Notes: generated from the letters alone by a model not told the origin. Positions 9,192 through 18,388 are shown, counted from the stretch's first letter. The stretch is 64,000 bases of DNA from Butyrivibrio sp. INlla18 (GCF_900103635.1 NZ_FMXK01000003.1:186001-250000), one strand, 5' to 3'. Program-made: numbers and translations.

Positions 9192-10835
9192 ATGGAAAAC
9201 GAAAGATTGAAACCGATGTTATTTACTGTACTTAAAGGGTACAATGGCAAGCAGTTTGTTACTGACCTGATCTCAGGTATCATTGTAGCGATCATTGCAC
9301 TGCCTCTTTCAATTGCCCTTGCCCTTGCTTCTGGCGTTGGTCCGCAGGAAGGTCTTTACACAGCAATCGTTGCTGGTTTTATCATCTCTTTCCTTGGTGG
9401 TAGTAGAGTACAGATTGCAGGTCCTACAGCGGCTTTTGCAACTATAGTTGCAGGAATTGTTGCTACTAAGGGCATGGAGGGACTTGCACTTGCAACTATC
9501 TTTGCTGGTATTTTGCTGATACTTATGGGCGTGTTCAAGCTTGGTTCACTTATCAAGTTCATCCCATACACTATTACAACTGGCTTTACTGCAGGTATTG
9601 CTGTTACTATTGCAATTGGTCAGGTAAAAGACTTCCTTGGCCTCACATACCCAGCTGGAACTACAACAATTGAGACAGTTGATAAGGTGAAGGCTATTGC
9701 TTCAAATATTGGAACTCTTAATATCTGGGCTTTAGTTGTCGGACTTGTTTGTCTTGCAATCCAGATCGTATGGCCAAAGATAAACCAGAAGATTCCTGGT
9801 TCACTTATTGCAGTAATAGTTGGAATCCTTATGGTTAAGTTCCTTGGACTAAATGTGAATACAATTGGTGATCTTTATGAGATAAGTGGAAAACTTCCTA
9901 CTCCTCATATTCCATCATTTGATTTTAAGACTATCCAGTCTGTAGCAGGAGATGGCTTTACAATTGCAATCCTTGCGGCTATTGAATCTCTTTTGTCTTG
10001 CGTAGTTGCAGACAGCATGATCGATTCCAAGCACAGATCAAACATGGAGCTTGTAGCTCAGGGTGTTGGTAATATCGGTTCAGCGTTGTTTGGTGGTATC
10101 CCGGCAACAGGCGCTATTGCCCGTACAGCAGCTAACATCAAGAATGGTGGTAGAACACCTATCGCAGGTATGATCCATTCAATCTGCCTTGTGCTTGTAC
10201 TTGTTGTACTTATGCCTTTTGCAGCACTTATTCCTATGCCAACTATTGCATCAATTCTTTTCATGGTTGCATATAACATGTGCCAGTATAAGGTATTTAC
10301 TCATCTTGTTAAGACAGCTCCAAAGAGCGATATCATTGTACTTGTAACTACATTTATCCTTACTGTAGTATTCGACCTTGTAGTTGCTATCGAGATCGGT
10401 ATGGTTCTTGCTTGCCTTCTCTTCATGAAGAGAATGAGCGAGGAATCAAGAGTTCGCGGATGGAAGTACTATGATCCAGAAGATGATCCAGACGGACTTG
10501 GACTTAAGGATATTCCTAAGCACGTAAGAGTTTACGAGATCAGCGGACCTATGTTCTTTGGTGATGCAGAGCAGATCGCTGAAATCAGTTTTAAAGAGTT
10601 CACAAGAGCTCTTGTAATCCGTATGCGTGGTGTACCAGCTATCGATGCAACAGCTATGCATTCATTCGAGCAGCTCTACGAGAAGTGCAAAAAGAACAAC
10701 GTTCAGCTTGTATTTTCTCACGTAAACGAGCAGCCTATGAACACCATGGAAAAAGATGGTTTCGTAGACCTTGTTGGCCGTGAAAACTTCCAGCCACACA
10801 TCGACGATGCATTAAAGAGAGCAGCTGAGATTTAA
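9192..10835 (+). CDS. SulP-family anion transporter with STAS domain
   Basis: Integral membrane transporter of 547 residues from the ATG at 9192 (GGAGGA five bases upstream; an in-frame GTG at 9180 overlaps that ribosome site). The first 430 residues hold 10-14 hydrophobic spans, with the SulP phrases GLYTAIVAGF and GGSRVQIAGPTAAF and a conserved GGIPATGAIARTAANIKNGG region. The C-terminal 110 residues are a STAS domain (VYEISGPMFFGDAEQI...ALVIRMRGVPAIDATAMHS). Members carry sulfate, bicarbonate or dicarboxylates; the substrate cannot be read here. It is followed by a terminator. Confidence 0.9.
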   Translation: MENERLKPMLFTVLKGYNGKQFVTDLISGIIVAIIALPLSIALALASGVGPQEGLYTAIVAGFIISFLGGSRVQIAGPTAAFATIVAGIVATKGMEGLALATIFAGILLILMGVFKLGSLIKFIPYTITTGFTAGIAVTIAIGQVKDFLGLTYPAGTTTIETVDKVKAIASNIGTLNIWALVVGLVCLAIQIVWPKINQKIPGSLIAVIVGILMVKFLGLNVNTIGDLYEISGKLPTPHIPSFDFKTIQSVAGDGFTIAILAAIESLLSCVVADSMIDSKHRSNMELVAQGVGNIGSALFGGIPATGAIARTAANIKNGGRTPIAGMIHSICLVLVLVVLMPFAALIPMPTIASILFMVAYNMCQYKVFTHLVKTAPKSDIIVLVTTFILTVVFDLVVAIEIGMVLACLLFMKRMSEESRVRGWKYYDPEDDPDGLGLKDIPKHVRVYEISGPMFFGDAEQIAEISFKEFTRALVIRMRGVPAIDATAMHSFEQLYEKCKKNNVQLVFSHVNEQPMNTMEKDGFVDLVGRENFQPHIDDALKRAAEI

Positions 10836-10852
10836 TCTCAATATATATGATG

Positions 10853-10897
10853 AAAATGGTTCATAAATGGTTTATTATCGTTTATGAACCGTTTTTT
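10853..10897 (+). terminator. Intrinsic terminator after the SulP gene
   Basis: The ten-base perfect stem GGTTCATAAA/TTTATGAACC (10858-10867 with 10881-10890) is followed by GTTTTTT. An in-frame ATG inside this hairpin is an unlikely start for the next gene. Confidence 0.85.
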
Positions 10898-10931
10898 ATT
10901 AAACTATATGGATAGACAGCGAGGGACAGAC

Positions 10932-11696
10932 ATGAATAAGATTGAGTTACTTTCGGATTATCCTTATTTGTATGAGACACATATGCACACTTCAGAGGGA
11001 AGTAAGTGCGGCATGTGTCCGGCAGAAGAAATGGTGAGAGCTTATAAGGAAGCAGGATATGCCGGAGTTATGGTAACTGACCATAACTGGGAAGGCAATA
11101 CTGCAGTAGACAGGAATCTTCCTTGGGAAGAGTGGCTTGATAAGTTCTTTATGGGGTATCATAATGCCAAGGCGGAAGGCGATAGGATCGGACTTCCTGT
11201 ATTCCTTGGATATGAGGCTACGCAGGGCTGTGGTCATGATTTCCTTATTTATGGATTTACTATTGATTGGATGAAAAAACATCCAGAACTAAGAGAAGCT
11301 GGAATTCCTGAGCAGTATGAACTTATTCACTCAGTTGGCGGAATGGTGATAAATGCTCATCCATATCGTGAAGCTGATTATATTGATGAAGTACTTACTT
11401 TTGAACAGTACGCAGATGGTATAGAGATGTTTAATGCAGGGCACCTTTCTCACAGAGAAGGAGCAGTTGATCACAGCATCTGGAATGAGAAGGCTGTTAA
11501 ACTTGCTAACGACAATAATCTTCCTGGAACTGCAGGCTCTGATCAGCACAGCACAAGTCTATTTGGTGGAGGAACAGCGTTTAGAACACCGCTTAGATCA
11601 ATAGAAGATTATATGAATAGGATAAAGAATCACGAAGATTACGTTCTTACTGATGGCAGACATTGGTACGATAATCGTGGACATATGATAAAGTGA
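10932..11696 (+). CDS. PHP-domain metal-dependent phosphoesterase/phosphatase
   Basis: Protein of 254 residues from the ATG at 10932 (GAGGGA upstream; the frame is open back to 10884 but that lies in the terminator hairpin). PHP-family metal ligands are visible: the HMH motif in YETHMHTSEGSKCG near residue 15, VTDHNWEG near 52, a conserved NAHPYRE, and a late GSDQHS. PHP proteins hydrolyse phosphate esters with a trinuclear metal centre; the substrate is not predictable here. It is monocistronic, facing a minus-strand gene across a shared terminator. Confidence 0.8.
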   Translation: MNKIELLSDYPYLYETHMHTSEGSKCGMCPAEEMVRAYKEAGYAGVMVTDHNWEGNTAVDRNLPWEEWLDKFFMGYHNAKAEGDRIGLPVFLGYEATQGCGHDFLIYGFTIDWMKKHPELREAGIPEQYELIHSVGGMVINAHPYREADYIDEVLTFEQYADGIEMFNAGHLSHREGAVDHSIWNEKAVKLANDNNLPGTAGSDQHSTSLFGGGTAFRTPLRSIEDYMNRIKNHEDYVLTDGRHWYDNRGHMIK

Positions 11697-11700
11697 AAAT

Positions 11701-11740
11701 AAAGGCTAATGTGATTTTAAATCACATTAGCCTTTTTATT
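11701..11740. terminator. Bidirectional terminator between convergent genes
   Basis: The stem AAAGGCTAATGTGATT/AATCACATTAGCCTTT has a three-base loop, A-rich on one side and T-rich on the other, so it can end transcripts from both strands. Confidence 0.88.
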
Positions 11741-12242
11741 ATGCGTTCTGTTGTTTGTATTGTTCGTTCTTGTTTTCTAGCATCTGGATGTAATTAGGAC
11801 TACTCCAGATGTTCTCAATATCTTTTTTGTATAAGACATCTGTATGCCAGATATCTGAGCCGCAAACCTTACATGTGTTTGTAACTTCTACTTCGTTGCC
11901 ACATTTTGGACAGCTGATGTAAAGGCAGCGACCATCGATACGTGTAGGAGAGATGCTGATATCTCTTACAGGACCTCTTGCTAATATGATTTTCTTGGCT
12001 TTGCCAGTAGCTAGGTAATCAGCAAGCTTTTTAATCGCAAAGCCTAATGCTAATCCGACAATACCTGCGACAGTGATATATGTAGCGTCATTTTTATCTC
12101 TGGTTGATGCTGAAGTAATTAGATAGAAGACACCAAGAATAGTACATGGAATTCCGATGGCAACTAAAAAGCCTCCTATCCAGCTAAGAAAAGTGCAGGC
12201 TGGTGCGTGTGCGTACTTTTTGTAACGCATGACAGTATACAT
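11739..12242 (-). CDS. Small membrane protein with C-terminal zinc ribbon, function unknown
   Basis: Protein of 167 residues, start ATG at 12242 preceded by GGGAGGA (a TTG further upstream is part of the ribosome site and unlikely). It has two hydrophobic segments (roughly residues 16-43 and 54-75), then a cytosolic part with a rubredoxin-like zinc ribbon CPKCGNEVEVTNTCKVCG near residues 117-134. The polar tail ends in a Gln/Asn-rich segment. It resembles the many two-helix-plus-zinc-ribbon proteins of Clostridia without named function. It stands alone, reading away from the trp T-box promoter. Confidence 0.7.
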   Translation of the reverse strand: MYTVMRYKKYAHAPACTFLSWIGGFLVAIGIPCTILGVFYLITSASTRDKNDATYITVAGIVGLALGFAIKKLADYLATGKAKKIILARGPVRDISISPTRIDGRCLYISCPKCGNEVEVTNTCKVCGSDIWHTDVLYKKDIENIWSSPNYIQMLENKNEQYKQQNA

Positions 12243-12452
12243 ATTTTTTCCTCCCAATATAAGCGTTTTTGTTATTGAAAAATTCCCAAGTGATATTGTA
12301 ACTGAATGAGGGCAAATTTGATAGTGCTTTAACTTACTGATTAAGAAAAATACAAACGGTTAATCGATGGCATTTATGAGTTTTCATAACTATTTGGAGC
12401 AAAAGAAAATTATGAAAAGATAATACTTTTTTGCTTTATCACAAAAAAGTGA

Positions 12453-12482
12453 TTGACACTACTAAGTGGTGGTCTGTATAAT
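12453..12482 (+). promoter_or_regulatory. Sigma-A promoter of the trpEG T-box transcript
   Basis: A perfect TTGACA (12453-12458) and a perfect TATAAT (12477-12482) are separated by 18 bp. Transcription would begin just before the T-box leader. The 200 bases before it (12243-12452) are A/T-rich with no gene seen. Confidence 0.85.
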
Positions 12483-12504
12483 TCAATTTAATATAAGACT
12501 AAAA

Positions 12505-12772
12505 ACCGATGAGACGGGAAGATGCGAAAGGGGCACTCACAGAGAGTCCGGGTAGGTGCGAGCCGGGCAGAACGCTGATTTGCAAATGGTCCGTTGAGGG
12601 CATAGCGAAAGGTCTTTTACCAAGTAGCCTATGACGGTTTGGCTGCCGTTACCAGCCGGGGATATGTTGGTATCCTTAAGAGCGTGTGTACGACACAAAT
12701 AGAGGTGGCACCACGGGTATACTTTAATTACTCGCCCTCAGTAGAACATTTAGTTCTACTGGGGGCTTCTTT
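12505..12772 (+). ncRNA. T-box leader, tRNA-Trp specific
   Basis: T-box riboswitch controlling trpE by uncharged tRNA-Trp. It begins with the Stem I phrase GATGAGACGGGAAGATGCG, continues with the GGTAGGTGCGAGCC region, and has a specifier segment CAAATGGTCCGTTGAG in which TGG (12587-12589) sits at the usual specifier position, matching Trp. The antiterminator T-box sequence AGGTGGCACCACGGG is at 12703-12717. The competing terminator is GCCCTCAGTAGAAC (12734-12747) paired with GTTCTACTGGGGGC (12753-12766), followed by TTCTTT. Low charged tRNA-Trp should favour readthrough into trpE. Confidence 0.93.
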
Positions 12773-12820
12773 GCGTGTGTCTGCAATAGTACCAAAAGGC
12801 AAAGAGAAAAGGAGGCATGT

Positions 12821-14317
12821 ATGATCCAGACATCATTAGAGGAAGTAAAGAAAATAGCTGAAGGCGGCGAATACAGACTGATCCCAGTCATCAGAGAGAT
12901 CTTATCTGACGTGGCAACGCCTGTGCAGGTCCTAAGGAAGTTAAAGAACGTAAGTGACCATGTGTTTTTGCTTGAAAGTGTTGAGGATTCAAGGCAGTGG
13001 GGCAGATATTCATTTCTTGGCTACAATCCTACACTTGAGATTTCCAGCAAGGGAAAAGAGCTTTTGATAACTGATGAAAATGGAGCACAGACCTCCATGG
13101 ATACAGAAAATCCAAGTACCTATATCAGGAAGCTTGTTGAAGAAAATAGGGCTCCAAAATTACAGGACGCACCTACATTCACAGGCGGTCTTGTAGGTTA
13201 CTTTTCCTATGACTACATGCAGTATGCAGAGAAGTCCCTTCATTTCAAGGCTCGAAATGACTATGACTTTAATGATATGGATCTCATGCTCTTTGATAGC
13301 CTTATCTGCTTTGATAACTTCAAGCAAAAGATACTTCTGATAGCCAATGTAAAGGTGCCACCAGTAGTTTCAGGTGGAGACGCCCTTGAAAAAGCCTATA
13401 ACAAAGCGATTAAAAGAATAGATGAAATGCAGGACCTTATCTTAAATGGTGAGATGAAGGACGTAGAAAAAGGAAAGCTTCTTAGCGAAATGAAGCATGT
13501 CTTTTCAAAGGAAGAGTATTGTAAGAAGGTTCTAAAGGTAAAGGAACACATCGTAGAAGGCGATATCTTCCAGCTTGTTTTATCAAATCCCATGGAAGCA
13601 GATTTTGAGGGAAGTCTTTTTGATACCTACAGGATCTTAAGGACCACAAACCCTTCTCCTTACATGTTCTATTTTTCTGGCAATACAGAGATCGCAGGAG
13701 CATCACCTGAGACCCTTGTTAAGGTACAGGACGGAGAGATCAGAACCTTCCCACTTGCTGGAACAAGGCCAAGGGGAGCAACCTTTGAAGAGGACCAGGC
13801 TTTAGAAAAAGAGCTTCTTGCAGACGAAAAGGAAAAGGCTGAGCACAACATGCTTGTGGATCTTGGAAGAAATGATCTGGGGAAACTTTGTGAATTTGGT
13901 ACTGTGGAAGTGGAAAAGTATATGGAAATTGAAAGATACTCCCATGTTATGCACATTGGATCATCTGTTAAGGGTAAGCTTTCAGATAAATTCACAGCAA
14001 TAGATGCTATAGATAGCGTGCTTCCAGCTGGTACCCTATCAGGAGCTCCCAAGATCAGAGCCTGCGAGATCATTGATGAGCTTGAAGGCATCAAGAGAGG
14101 AATCTATGGCGGAGCCATTGGCTACGTGGACTTTACAGGAAACCTTGATACCTGCATTGCCATCAGACTTGCCTACAAGAAAAACGGCAAAGTATTTGTA
14201 AGGAGCGGAGCTGGACTAGTTGCTGATTCTGTTCCGGAAAAAGAGTTTGAAGAGTGCGTAAATAAGGCAAAGGCAGTGGTAAATGCCATAAAAGAAGCCT
14301 GTGATACCAACGAATAA
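12821..14317 (+). CDS. trpE: Anthranilate synthase component I
   Basis: Chorismate-using subunit of anthranilate synthase, the first step of tryptophan synthesis, 498 residues. The N-terminal domain carries the Trp-feedback region (LLESVEDSRQWGRYSFLG, near residues 49-66). The catalytic chorismate-binding half contains IVEGDIFQLVLS, PLAGTRPRG, LVDLGRNDLGK, the HIGSSVKG region and AGTLSGAPK. The start ATG follows AAAAGGAGG, directly downstream of the T-box terminator. trpG follows after 17 bp. No other trp genes follow, so the pathway is split in this genome. Confidence 0.96.
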   Translation: MIQTSLEEVKKIAEGGEYRLIPVIREILSDVATPVQVLRKLKNVSDHVFLLESVEDSRQWGRYSFLGYNPTLEISSKGKELLITDENGAQTSMDTENPSTYIRKLVEENRAPKLQDAPTFTGGLVGYFSYDYMQYAEKSLHFKARNDYDFNDMDLMLFDSLICFDNFKQKILLIANVKVPPVVSGGDALEKAYNKAIKRIDEMQDLILNGEMKDVEKGKLLSEMKHVFSKEEYCKKVLKVKEHIVEGDIFQLVLSNPMEADFEGSLFDTYRILRTTNPSPYMFYFSGNTEIAGASPETLVKVQDGEIRTFPLAGTRPRGATFEEDQALEKELLADEKEKAEHNMLVDLGRNDLGKLCEFGTVEVEKYMEIERYSHVMHIGSSVKGKLSDKFTAIDAIDSVLPAGTLSGAPKIRACEIIDELEGIKRGIYGGAIGYVDFTGNLDTCIAIRLAYKKNGKVFVRSGAGLVADSVPEKEFEECVNKAKAVVNAIKEACDTNE

Positions 14318-14334
14318 AGAAAGGGAGAGCGACT

Positions 14335-14913
14335 ATGATCTTGATAATTGATAACTACGATAGCTTTACATACAACCTTTTTCAGCTGATCGGAACCATA
14401 ACTCCTGATATCAAGGCAGTTCGTAATGACGCCTATACAGTAGATGAGATAAGGGATATGAATCCGGATGCGATAGTTCTTTCTCCTGGACCGGGCAAGC
14501 CTTCTGAAGCCGGTATCTGCGAGGATATTGTAAAAGAGCTGGGAAAAGAGATACCGATCCTTGGGGTGTGCCTTGGTCATCAGGCTATCTGCGAAGCCTT
14601 TGGCGGAACAGTTGCTCATGCAAAAGAGCTGATGCATGGCAAACAGTCAGAGACAGACCTTGATACAGAGTCTGCTATGTTTAAAGGGCTTCCAAAGAGG
14701 GCCAAAGTTGCTAGATATCATTCACTGGCTCTTTTGCCAGAGACTCTTCCAGAGTGCCTCAAAGTCACAGCTACTGCTGATGATGGCGAGATCATGGCGG
14801 TGGAACACAAGGGATATCCAATATACGGACTTCAGTTTCATCCTGAATCAATTATGACTCCTGATGGTCTTCTCATGTTAAAGAACTTTGTGCTAAAATC
14901 TAAAATAGTTTAA
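14335..14913 (+). CDS. trpG: Anthranilate synthase component II (glutamine amidotransferase)
   Basis: Class I glutamine amidotransferase subunit, 192 residues, supplying ammonia to TrpE. The nucleophile is Cys79 in GVCLGHQAI, and the His-Glu pair is in FHPES near residues 168-170. The N-terminus ILIIDNYDSFTYNL is typical of TrpG/PabA. A role in folate synthesis as well (amphibolic PabA) cannot be excluded. It is co-transcribed with trpE, with GGGAGAG before the start. Confidence 0.94.
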   Translation: MILIIDNYDSFTYNLFQLIGTITPDIKAVRNDAYTVDEIRDMNPDAIVLSPGPGKPSEAGICEDIVKELGKEIPILGVCLGHQAICEAFGGTVAHAKELMHGKQSETDLDTESAMFKGLPKRAKVARYHSLALLPETLPECLKVTATADDGEIMAVEHKGYPIYGLQFHPESIMTPDGLLMLKNFVLKSKIV

Positions 14914-15004
14914 ATTTTAGTATTGGAAGGTATTTTTAATAATCAGATCTTACGGGGAAATCAAGATTATTGGGGACGAATACCAGGGTAACTACACTGG
15001 TGGT

Positions 15005-16798
15005 ATGTCCATGATTGGAAGCGGAACTGCAGACAGGCTAAAGATTGTCATGGATGAAGAGGATATGACAGTTTATGAGACTGAGGATGGGCTCTCTCTT
15101 AAGGTTTCGCATACACAGAGTGAATTGTCTGATGTGACAGAAGTTGAGACCACTGTTATCAATGATTCAGACAAAGATATCACGCTTGAATTCATGACTT
15201 CTTTTATGTTAAAGAAGTTAGAAGCAGACAAGATTTATAGACTTATGTCCTTTTGGAGCGCAGAGGGTAAGCTTCGCGTAGATAGTATCAAGAGTCTTAA
15301 CATGGAGCATTCCTGGAGCGACCACGGATATAGAATCGAGAAGTTTGGAAATGTAGGCTCAATGCCTATCAGAAAGTATTTCCCATTTGTTGCACTTGAA
15401 AACAGCAAGACTGGTAAGTTTACAGCGGCTTTGCTATATTCACCATGTTCTTGGCAGATCGAGGTACTTGTTAAGTCTGGAGATGTGGTTACTGTCCACG
15501 GCGGTATTGCAGATAGAGATTTTGGCCACTGGACAAAGGTTATTGCAAAAGGCAGCTCTTTTACCGCGCCAAAGGCACTTATTGCAGAGGGAGACTCCCT
15601 TGAAGATGTATGCGACAAGCTGGTAAAGGCTCAGAGCCCTAACATCAGCCCTGTTGACGACAAGATGGGAATCACATTCAATGAATACTGCACAACCTGG
15701 GGCAATCCTACTATAGATAATCTCAAGAAGATTGCTGACCGCCTTGAGGGAAAGGGCATACAGTACCTTGTGATGGATTCAGGGTGGTATGCTGATGACA
15801 ATGGAGAGTGGTACGAAAACCGTGGCAACTGGGAGACTAATTTAGACAGATTCCCAGGAGGACTCAAGGAACTTGCGGATTATGTAAGAGACAAGGGCAT
15901 GATTCCTGGAATATGGTTTGAGCCTGAGGTAGTAAGCCCAAAGACCAAGTACTATGAGACCGAAACAGACCACATGGTCAAAAAAGACGGCTATCCGCTT
16001 ACTGTTGCATCAACGAGATTCTGGGATATGGAAGATCCTTGGGTTAAGGAATACTTAAAGACTAATGTTATCGATACATTGAAGGATAACGGCTTTGGAT
16101 ATATCAAGGTTGACTACAACGACACCATGGGAATGGGCTGTGATGGCGACGAGTCCATGGGAGAGAATATCAGGAAAAAAGTTCTTGGAACTCTTGAATT
16201 CTTTGACAAGATGAAAGAGGAGATTCCTGAGCTTGTAATAGAGAACTGTTCAAGCGGCGGACACAGACTAGAGCCTACATTTATGAGCAAGGCTTCCATG
16301 GCAAGCTTTTCAGATGCTCATGAGACTAAGTCACTTCCTATTATTGCAGCAAATGTTCAGAGAGTTATTAAGCCAGAGCAGAGCCAGATCTGGGCTGTAA
16401 TGAGGAAAGATGATTCTGATGAAAGACTCTTTTACTCATTCTGCGCAACATTCCTAGGCAGGATGGGACTTAGCGGCGACATCTATGATCTAAGTGACCA
16501 TCAGTGGCAGATCGTAGATGATGCTATAGCCTTTTATAAGCAGGTTTCTCATATTATTAAGGATGGAAAGACTACTGTTCTCAAGCAGGAAACAGAGAGC
16601 TATAACGCTCCAACTAGCGCTCAGCTTGTGATCAGAACCCTTGGGGATGAGAGCCTTGTGGTATATCACAGATTTGAGAATTCAGAGAGCCTTGAAGACT
16701 TTGCAAAACGTAATGGAATCCAGATTCCAACAGGTGAAAAAGTAGTATTTGGTAGTGCTGACAAGGACTTCTCAGCAAAAGCTTTCCTTATTAAGTGA
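15005..16798 (+). CDS. Alpha-galactosidase, GH36 family
   Basis: Glycoside hydrolase of 597 residues from the first in-frame ATG. The TIM barrel shows QYLVMDSGWYADD, PGIWFEPEVVSP, the nucleophile Asp in IKVDYND (residue 370 from this start) and the likely acid/base Asp in SFSDAHE (residue 437). No signal peptide is seen, so it is probably intracellular, acting on imported raffinose-type sugars. The frame is open upstream to 14921 and the extra residues (SYGEIKIIGDEYQGNYTGG) look like real family N-terminus. A GGAAGG site at 14925-14930 would serve an ATA or ATC start near 14939-14942, so the true N-terminus is probably longer. Confidence 0.88.
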   Translation: MSMIGSGTADRLKIVMDEEDMTVYETEDGLSLKVSHTQSELSDVTEVETTVINDSDKDITLEFMTSFMLKKLEADKIYRLMSFWSAEGKLRVDSIKSLNMEHSWSDHGYRIEKFGNVGSMPIRKYFPFVALENSKTGKFTAALLYSPCSWQIEVLVKSGDVVTVHGGIADRDFGHWTKVIAKGSSFTAPKALIAEGDSLEDVCDKLVKAQSPNISPVDDKMGITFNEYCTTWGNPTIDNLKKIADRLEGKGIQYLVMDSGWYADDNGEWYENRGNWETNLDRFPGGLKELADYVRDKGMIPGIWFEPEVVSPKTKYYETETDHMVKKDGYPLTVASTRFWDMEDPWVKEYLKTNVIDTLKDNGFGYIKVDYNDTMGMGCDGDESMGENIRKKVLGTLEFFDKMKEEIPELVIENCSSGGHRLEPTFMSKASMASFSDAHETKSLPIIAANVQRVIKPEQSQIWAVMRKDDSDERLFYSFCATFLGRMGLSGDIYDLSDHQWQIVDDAIAFYKQVSHIIKDGKTTVLKQETESYNAPTSAQLVIRTLGDESLVVYHRFENSESLEDFAKRNGIQIPTGEKVVFGSADKDFSAKAFLIK

Positions 16799-16823
16799 CA
16801 TTTGATAAATTGAATATTTATGC

Positions 16824-16850
16824 TTGCTGTACCACAATATGTGGTATAAT
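16824..16850 (+). promoter_or_regulatory. Promoter of the PhoH gene with overlapping palindrome
   Basis: An extended -10 element TGGTATAAT (TATAAT at 16845-16850) with a modest -35 TTGCTG at 16824. A palindrome TACCACA-ATA-TGTGGTA (16830-16846) fills the spacer and touches the -10, as an operator would. Confidence 0.6.
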
Positions 16851-16887
16851 AAGATAACAAGTCATACAAATAGAGGGGGACCTACGC

Positions 16888-18279
16888 ATGAAGAAGATCT
16901 ACGTACTGGACACCAACGTTTTGATTCAGGCACCACACGCCTTGAAGTGCTTTGATGATAACGAGGTCGTTCTTCCGCTGGTAGTCTTGGAAGAGTTGGA
17001 CGCCCACAAGAGAGATGAGGGCGAGAGAGGAGCGAATGTACGTGAGGCGATCAGAATCCTCGATCAACTAAGGGGAGCAGGCGATCTGGTTGCAGGGGTT
17101 AAGCTTGACAATGGAGGAATTCTTAGAGTTGAAAAGAACTTTAAGGATGTGGAGCTTCCCAAGGATATGGCAGACTACAAGTCTGATAACCGTATCTTGA
17201 AAGTGTGTAAGGGTCTAAGTGACAAGTCCAAGGAACAGGTAATTCTTGTTACCAAGGACATTCTGATGAGGATTAAGGCACAGCTCCTTAATATCAGGTC
17301 AGAAGATTTTACCACAGAGCAGGTGGCAGATCACGGAGAGCAGTACAGCGGACGTATTGATGTCTTTGCTCCCGAAGATGTCTTCAAGGATTTTAAGAAA
17401 AAGGGAATTCCTGTGGACAAGGTTTATTGCTGTGATGAAAATGGCAATCAATATGCACCTGAACTCTATGAGAATGAGTTTGTAATTGTAAGAGCGGATC
17501 AGTCTACCAATAAGACTCAGATGGGCCGTGTTTGCAAAGGCTTTATCAAGAAGCTGGAATTTGAAAAGAGTCAGCCCTACGGTGTTAAGCCAAGAAATGC
17601 AGGACAGTACTTTCTTCAGGAAGCGCTTATGCAGCCAGCTGATGTGGCACCGCTTGTAATCGTAAAGGGAATGGCTGGTACAGCCAAGACATTCTATTCT
17701 CTGGCAGTTGGTCTTGAGAAGATGATCAACAGACCTACTGGAGAGTACAGAAGGATCTTGGTCTGCAGACCAAATTCCCAGTTTGATGATGATATCGGAT
17801 TTTTACCTGGTGATGAGCAGGAAAAGATATCTCCTCTTATGAGGCCTATCATCGACAACCTTGAGCAGCTCATTGATTCCAATGAGGAAGAACGCTACAA
17901 GGATGAAAAAGAGCTTCAGGACAAGACTGACGAAGTCTTTGAAAGAGGAATAGTTCAGTGCGAAGCCTTGAACTTCATTCGAGGAAGATCGATCCTTAAA
18001 ACTTACCTCATCATTGATGAAGCCCAGAACATGACGCCTACTCAGGCTAAGGGTATCATCACAAGAGCAGGTAAGGATACCAAGATCATCCTTCTTGGTG
18101 ATCCAAATCAGATAGACAGGCCTTTCCTTGATGAGAGGACTAACGGTCTTTCCTATGCCGCTGAGCACATGAAGGGAAGTCCACTTGCATGGCAGATATC
18201 TCTTTCAGCTGCAGAATGTGAGAGAAGTAGACTTGCAATGGATGCTATCGAGAGAATGAAGGATAAAAAATACTTCTAA
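16888..18279 (+). CDS. PIN domain-PhoH ATPase fusion (PhoH2-type)
   Basis: Protein of 463 residues. Residues 1 to about 140 are a PIN nuclease domain (VLDTNVLI at the start, LEELDAHK, then ILMRIKA). The C-terminal half is a PhoH-like ATPase with Walker A GMAGTAKT (about 261-268), Walker B TYLIIDEAQN, and GDPNQID. Mycobacterial PhoH2 proteins of this layout unwind and cleave RNA, so RNA processing is a fair guess. The start follows AGAGGGGG. It is monocistronic with its own promoter and a downstream terminator. Confidence 0.9.
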   Translation: MKKIYVLDTNVLIQAPHALKCFDDNEVVLPLVVLEELDAHKRDEGERGANVREAIRILDQLRGAGDLVAGVKLDNGGILRVEKNFKDVELPKDMADYKSDNRILKVCKGLSDKSKEQVILVTKDILMRIKAQLLNIRSEDFTTEQVADHGEQYSGRIDVFAPEDVFKDFKKKGIPVDKVYCCDENGNQYAPELYENEFVIVRADQSTNKTQMGRVCKGFIKKLEFEKSQPYGVKPRNAGQYFLQEALMQPADVAPLVIVKGMAGTAKTFYSLAVGLEKMINRPTGEYRRILVCRPNSQFDDDIGFLPGDEQEKISPLMRPIIDNLEQLIDSNEEERYKDEKELQDKTDEVFERGIVQCEALNFIRGRSILKTYLIIDEAQNMTPTQAKGIITRAGKDTKIILLGDPNQIDRPFLDERTNGLSYAAEHMKGSPLAWQISLSAAECERSRLAMDAIERMKDKKYF

Positions 18280-18294
18280 TATAATATGTAGATT

Positions 18295-18332
18295 AAATGG
18301 CTTACGCAGTAAAATGCGTAAGCCATTTTTTG
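18295..18332 (+). terminator. Intrinsic terminator after the PhoH gene
   Basis: The perfect 14-base stem AAATGGCTTACGCA/TGCGTAAGCCATTT with a six-base loop is followed by TTTT. Confidence 0.9.
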
Positions 18333-18366
18333 AGCCATGGGGACGGGGTAGTGGCTCATTTTTTTT
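18331..18366 (+). terminator. Second terminator-like hairpin in tandem
   Basis: The stem TGAGCCA/TGGCTCA encloses a G-rich loop containing GGGGACGGGG and is followed by eight T residues. It stands directly behind the first terminator, ahead of the iron island. Confidence 0.6.
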
Positions 18367-18388
18367 GTAAATATTAAGAAAAATGCAA

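Noticed and set aside
12639-12824. Open frame of 61 codons upstream of trpE
   Set aside because: It lies within the T-box structure, and its sequence is explained by the conserved RNA elements.
13669-14094. Minus-strand frame of 141 codons inside trpE
   Set aside because: Ser/Leu-rich shadow of the conserved trpE coding strand.
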